From Noviherbaspirillum sedimenti (GTDB lineage: Bacteria > Pseudomonadota > Gammaproteobacteria > Burkholderiales > Burkholderiaceae_D), in the NCBI RefSeq assembly GCF_003590835.1, contig NZ_QYUQ01000002.1:3348001-3412000 (forward strand): DNA of 64,000 nucleotides, written 5' to 3'. Position numbers and translations under genes: made by a program. The notes under the pieces were generated by a model. That model made no database searches. It worked only from the letters and a program-made list of their open reading frames with translations, and was not told the DNA's origin. How positions within the stretch are numbered: the first letter of the stretch is position 1; every line of letters starts with the position of its first letter. Below, in pieces: positions 61,590 to 64,000 of the stretch.

Positions 61590-62109
61590 TAAGTCAGACG
61601 ATGGATTGGAACGTGAGAGGGACGCTTTGCAGCGAATGGGATTTTAATGCTCAGACATAGAAGTTTCGTGACACACTTTACTTCGCGAGGTAAGAACTAA
61701 GCTAGTACTTGCCCGGCCTTGTTGCTCAGCTTGAGAAGACCCTCTACATAACTGCGTCTGAATGGCACACCCTAACTACAGCGGTAAATCTCCGCTACAT
61801 CTTGTGTTGAATGGATGCATCTCAGTATTTAAATTGCTGATTCGATTGCCCAAAAATGGTCGAATGCAAACCGTCATATAAACCTTTTTTGCACACGCCG
61901 CATTCTTGAGAATCTTGTCCTTTGCTATTGCGCCGGCAATTAAATGTCTTACCTATTTTTCCCCGTCCTTAAAGGGAAAATGTGCTTAAATTGGTCACAA
62001 CAAATCTTTGCTAGATCAATAAGATGGTGGTCCCTAGATATTCTTATCTTCCGAAAAAATAAGTGATAATCGAAGATATCTTTGTTCTGCCATCGCTTAG
62101 AAAGCTTCC
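61590..62109. other. AT-rich intergenic region after Gabija
   Basis: These 520 bases have no credible gene. They contain a TTTTCCC/GGGAAAA inverted repeat (61957-61980) and stay AT-rich to the cupin gene, after which composition returns to that of the host. This suits the right edge of the acquired segment. No attachment-site repeat or integrase was recognised. Confidence 0.55.
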
Positions 62110-62493
62110 ATGACCACCTTCAAAAAAACCATCCTCTATACCGATACCGACGGTCGCGCCAGATTCCGCGAAGAAGACCTGCCGCTGCCCGAAGGCACGC
62201 CGCAAACCATGCTCTCCGCCCTGTACCCCTCCGCCGGCTACCAGTTGCGCCAGAGCGCGGTAGGTTTCCGCAGTCAGTTCCATTGCACCACCTCGCCGCA
62301 ATGGCTGTTCGTCCTCAGTGGCCAGATGGAAATTGGTCTGCAGGATGGCAGCTCGCGCATCTTCGGCCCCGGCGAGCATTTTTACTCGGACGATACCTTG
62401 CCCGCAGGCGCAACATTCGATCCCGCCGTGCATGGCCACTGGAGCCGGCAAGTCGGCGACACTCCGCTGGTGACGCTATTTGTCCGGACGTGA
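62110..62493 (+). CDS. cupin-domain protein
   Basis: A 127-residue single-cupin protein. The barrel core runs from about residue 55 (SQFHCTTSPQWLFVLSGQME) through FGPGEHFYSDD to HGHWSRQVGDTPLVTLFV. Candidate metal ligands are the histidines in FHCTT, GEHF and HGH. No substrate can be named. Its last 18 bases overlap the end of the convergent cytochrome c peroxidase gene. Confidence 0.85.
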   Translation: MTTFKKTILYTDTDGRARFREEDLPLPEGTPQTMLSALYPSAGYQLRQSAVGFRSQFHCTTSPQWLFVLSGQMEIGLQDGSSRIFGPGEHFYSDDTLPAGATFDPAVHGHWSRQVGDTPLVTLFVRT

Positions 62494-63756
62494 CTGCGCA
62501 GCTACGTACGGCATTTGACGATGCACGACCGGCCCTGAAAGGGTTCCCAGAAACGCAATGACGTCCTGCACTTCCTGTACCGACAGCTTGATCGGCTTGA
62601 GCTCGCTGTGGCCTGCGGCAGCTTCGGGCGCATGAGCGTAATGACGAACGACCTCTTCGAGCGAGGCGAGCTGTCCCGCATGCATATACGGCGGCCTTAG
62701 GGCAACATTACGCAAGCCTGGAGTCTTAAACGCTGCCTGCGTCGTATGGTCGGCGGCGGCGATGAAGTTCAGCTCCTCGCAGAGCTCAGGCCTGGCATCG
62801 CTATAGCGCCCAAGACAATTGAATTCGTCTTTAAGCACCTTCTCGATCGCTGCAAAACGGCCCAGGTCCGGCGTTGTAATGCGGCGCGGGGGAATGCCCG
62901 TGTTATGAAAGTGTTGATCCGTCAGCAATGGTCCATTATGGCAGGTGATGCAACTTCCCTTGCCGATAAAGATGCGCAGACCGTTCTTTTCCTGCGGGCT
63001 GAGTATCTGAAGTGAAGACTTGTCCCCGCCGGCAACGCCTTCAACATAGCGGTCCAGGCGCGATTCACCATACTGCAAGGTCTTCTGATACGCCGCAAAT
63101 GCCTTTCCCATGTTGGCAAATACCCGTGAAATGTCATGGCGTGCCGATTCCGGCATGGCGTTCCACGCAGATTTCTGCAATGGCGGGCCGATTGGGCTGG
63201 CATCTTTCGGCAAGTGGCCGAGGTTCGGCATCGCACCGAAAATGGCCTCGTAATCCTTGCGGTAATGTGCCTGCATCACACGCGCATAGGCCAGCCGGTT
63301 GCCGCCGTGTTCCGCTGGATCTTCCAGCGGTCCAAGCGCCTGTGACCAGAGGCTGTCCTTACGTCCATTCCAGAACAGGAAAGGGCTGTGATCGGCCGCA
63401 ACCACCGGCATTGTCCTGCGGGAGCCGGTTCCGACGCCCAATCCAAGCGGCTCGCCATCCTGAAATTGTTTGGCAGGCTGGTGGCAGCTTGCGCATGACA
63501 CGGCGCCATTGCTGCTGAAACGGCGATCGGAAAAGATGCGCTGCCCGAGATGGGCGGCCGCCGGCAAATTCTCGTAGGCGTTCGAAGAATCTTTCCGGGC
63601 CGGCGGCAACTGCTTCAGACTTAACGAAGATAAGACGGAAATCTCATCCCGGGTCCAGCCGTCGATGCGGTCCGGCATGCCGGCCAGCGTCGCCCCGGCA
63701 ATCAGCATCAGCGCCGCACCGCCAAACGATAGTAAAGTCCCTGCAAGTTTAGGCAT
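62476..63756 (-). CDS. di-haem cytochrome c peroxidase family protein
   Basis: A 426-residue periplasmic protein of the bacterial cytochrome c peroxidase/MauG group. A signal peptide covers about residues 1-27 (FGGAALMLIAGATLAG). Two c-haem sites are present, CASCH near 90 and CITCH near 270. Conserved segments include LGQRIFSDRRFSSNGAVSC, FWNGRKDSLWSQALGPLEDP and KTPGLRNVALRPPYMHAG. It could reduce peroxide or oxidise a partner protein, as MauG and MbnH do. The ATG at 63756 is used; the frame could begin at a TTG three codons earlier. A YtkA-like gene lies just upstream. Confidence 0.9.
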   Translation of the reverse strand: MPKLAGTLLSFGGAALMLIAGATLAGMPDRIDGWTRDEISVLSSLSLKQLPPARKDSSNAYENLPAAAHLGQRIFSDRRFSSNGAVSCASCHQPAKQFQDGEPLGLGVGTGSRRTMPVVAADHSPFLFWNGRKDSLWSQALGPLEDPAEHGGNRLAYARVMQAHYRKDYEAIFGAMPNLGHLPKDASPIGPPLQKSAWNAMPESARHDISRVFANMGKAFAAYQKTLQYGESRLDRYVEGVAGGDKSSLQILSPQEKNGLRIFIGKGSCITCHNGPLLTDQHFHNTGIPPRRITTPDLGRFAAIEKVLKDEFNCLGRYSDARPELCEELNFIAAADHTTQAAFKTPGLRNVALRPPYMHAGQLASLEEVVRHYAHAPEAAAGHSELKPIKLSVQEVQDVIAFLGTLSGPVVHRQMPYVAAQSRPDK

Positions 63757-63768
63757 GCTCAGCAAGGC

Positions 63769-64000
63769 TTAAAAACTTTTTTCAGCTGACGCGCCACCCC
63801 TCGCCAATGTCGCTGGCTGGGAAATGAGCGTATTGAATGTGACCTTGTCTGTGCCGATCGTTGAATCGATCGTCAGCTTGATTTCCCACCAGCCCGGCAT
63901 GCTGAATTTCATGCCTTCGAGCAGATAACGTCCATCCCCCAGTTCCCTGGTGACTTTGGGTTGTGTCGGGAAGCCATGGAGATGTTGCGGCATGCCGCCA
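63769..64000 (-). CDS. YtkA/FixH-like protein, partial
   Basis: The frame runs off the window, so the true start is not seen; an internal ATG lies at 63993. The visible part has HLHGFPTQPKVTRELGDGRY, LLEGMKFSMPGWWEIKLTID and a short tail, typical of the YtkA-like/FixH fold. These exported proteins often sit beside copper or cytochrome genes. It is 12 bases upstream of the peroxidase gene in the same direction, so they are likely an operon. Confidence 0.75.
   Translation of the reverse strand, partial: GGMPQHLHGFPTQPKVTRELGDGRYLLEGMKFSMPGWWEIKLTIDSTIGTDKVTFNTLISQPATLARGGASAEKSF

Noticed and set aside
61590..62109. Possible small genes in the AT-rich region after Gabija
   Set aside because: All frames are short, lack ribosome-binding sites and resemble no known protein.

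Overview
The window looks like the chromosome of a GC-rich betaproteobacterium of the order Burkholderiales, most plausibly the family Oxalobacteraceae. That placement is an inference from gene content and protein character: a long-form LeuA, a PcaR-type beta-ketoadipate cluster, tandem cyanophycin synthetases with their associated ABC transporter, and many c-di-GMP proteins. No rRNA, tRNA, CRISPR array, insertion sequence or replication origin was seen.

Layout. 0-5.5 kb: housekeeping and signalling genes (leuA, a DUF1289 protein, an alpha/beta hydrolase, a DUF3095 protein, a membrane diguanylate cyclase). 5.5-15 kb: a catabolic block. An IclR regulator is divergent from pcaIJF, followed by a lone periplasmic binding protein, a cyclase-family hydrolase, an SDR, a hydroxyacyl-CoA-dehydrogenase-like protein, muconolactone isomerase, a YciI protein and enol-lactonase. 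The lower beta-ketoadipate pathway is complete, but ring-cleaving dioxygenase and muconate cycloisomerase are absent. A sigma70-like promoter is followed by two 15-bp PcaR-like operators. 15-30 kb: PBP1A, a methyltransferase, small zinc-ribbon proteins, a KfrA-like coiled-coil protein, a 1008-residue coiled-coil/AsmA fusion with an 80-residue internal repeat, a PilZ protein, an EamA transporter, a Tat-exported aldo/keto reductase coupled to a frameshifted DUF6064 gene, a secreted BNR protein and a metallophosphoesterase.

30-38 kb: a cyanophycin locus. A DUF1854 protein and an unusual ABC transporter are divergent from two cyanophycin synthetases. The first synthetase has lost the P-loop of its Mur-ligase half. 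38-52.4 kb: a secreted protein of unknown function, GGDEF and GGDEF-EAL proteins, ahpC-ahpF, a Kef antiporter with its KefF-like flavoprotein, a RIO kinase and a large hybrid histidine kinase.

52.6-61.6 kb is a defence island: hipB with a decayed hipA remnant, an abiEi-abiEii-mrr operon under an array of GTCCAAT half-sites, a divergent NERD-helicase whose start codon lies in a hairpin, a 53-codon membrane-peptide ORF, and a Gabija pair (GajA plus an unusually short GajB). The Gabija part is visibly poorer in G+C, which suggests recent transfer. The window closes with a cupin gene whose 3' end overlaps that of a convergent di-haem cytochrome c peroxidase, and a partial YtkA/FixH-like gene cut by the window edge.
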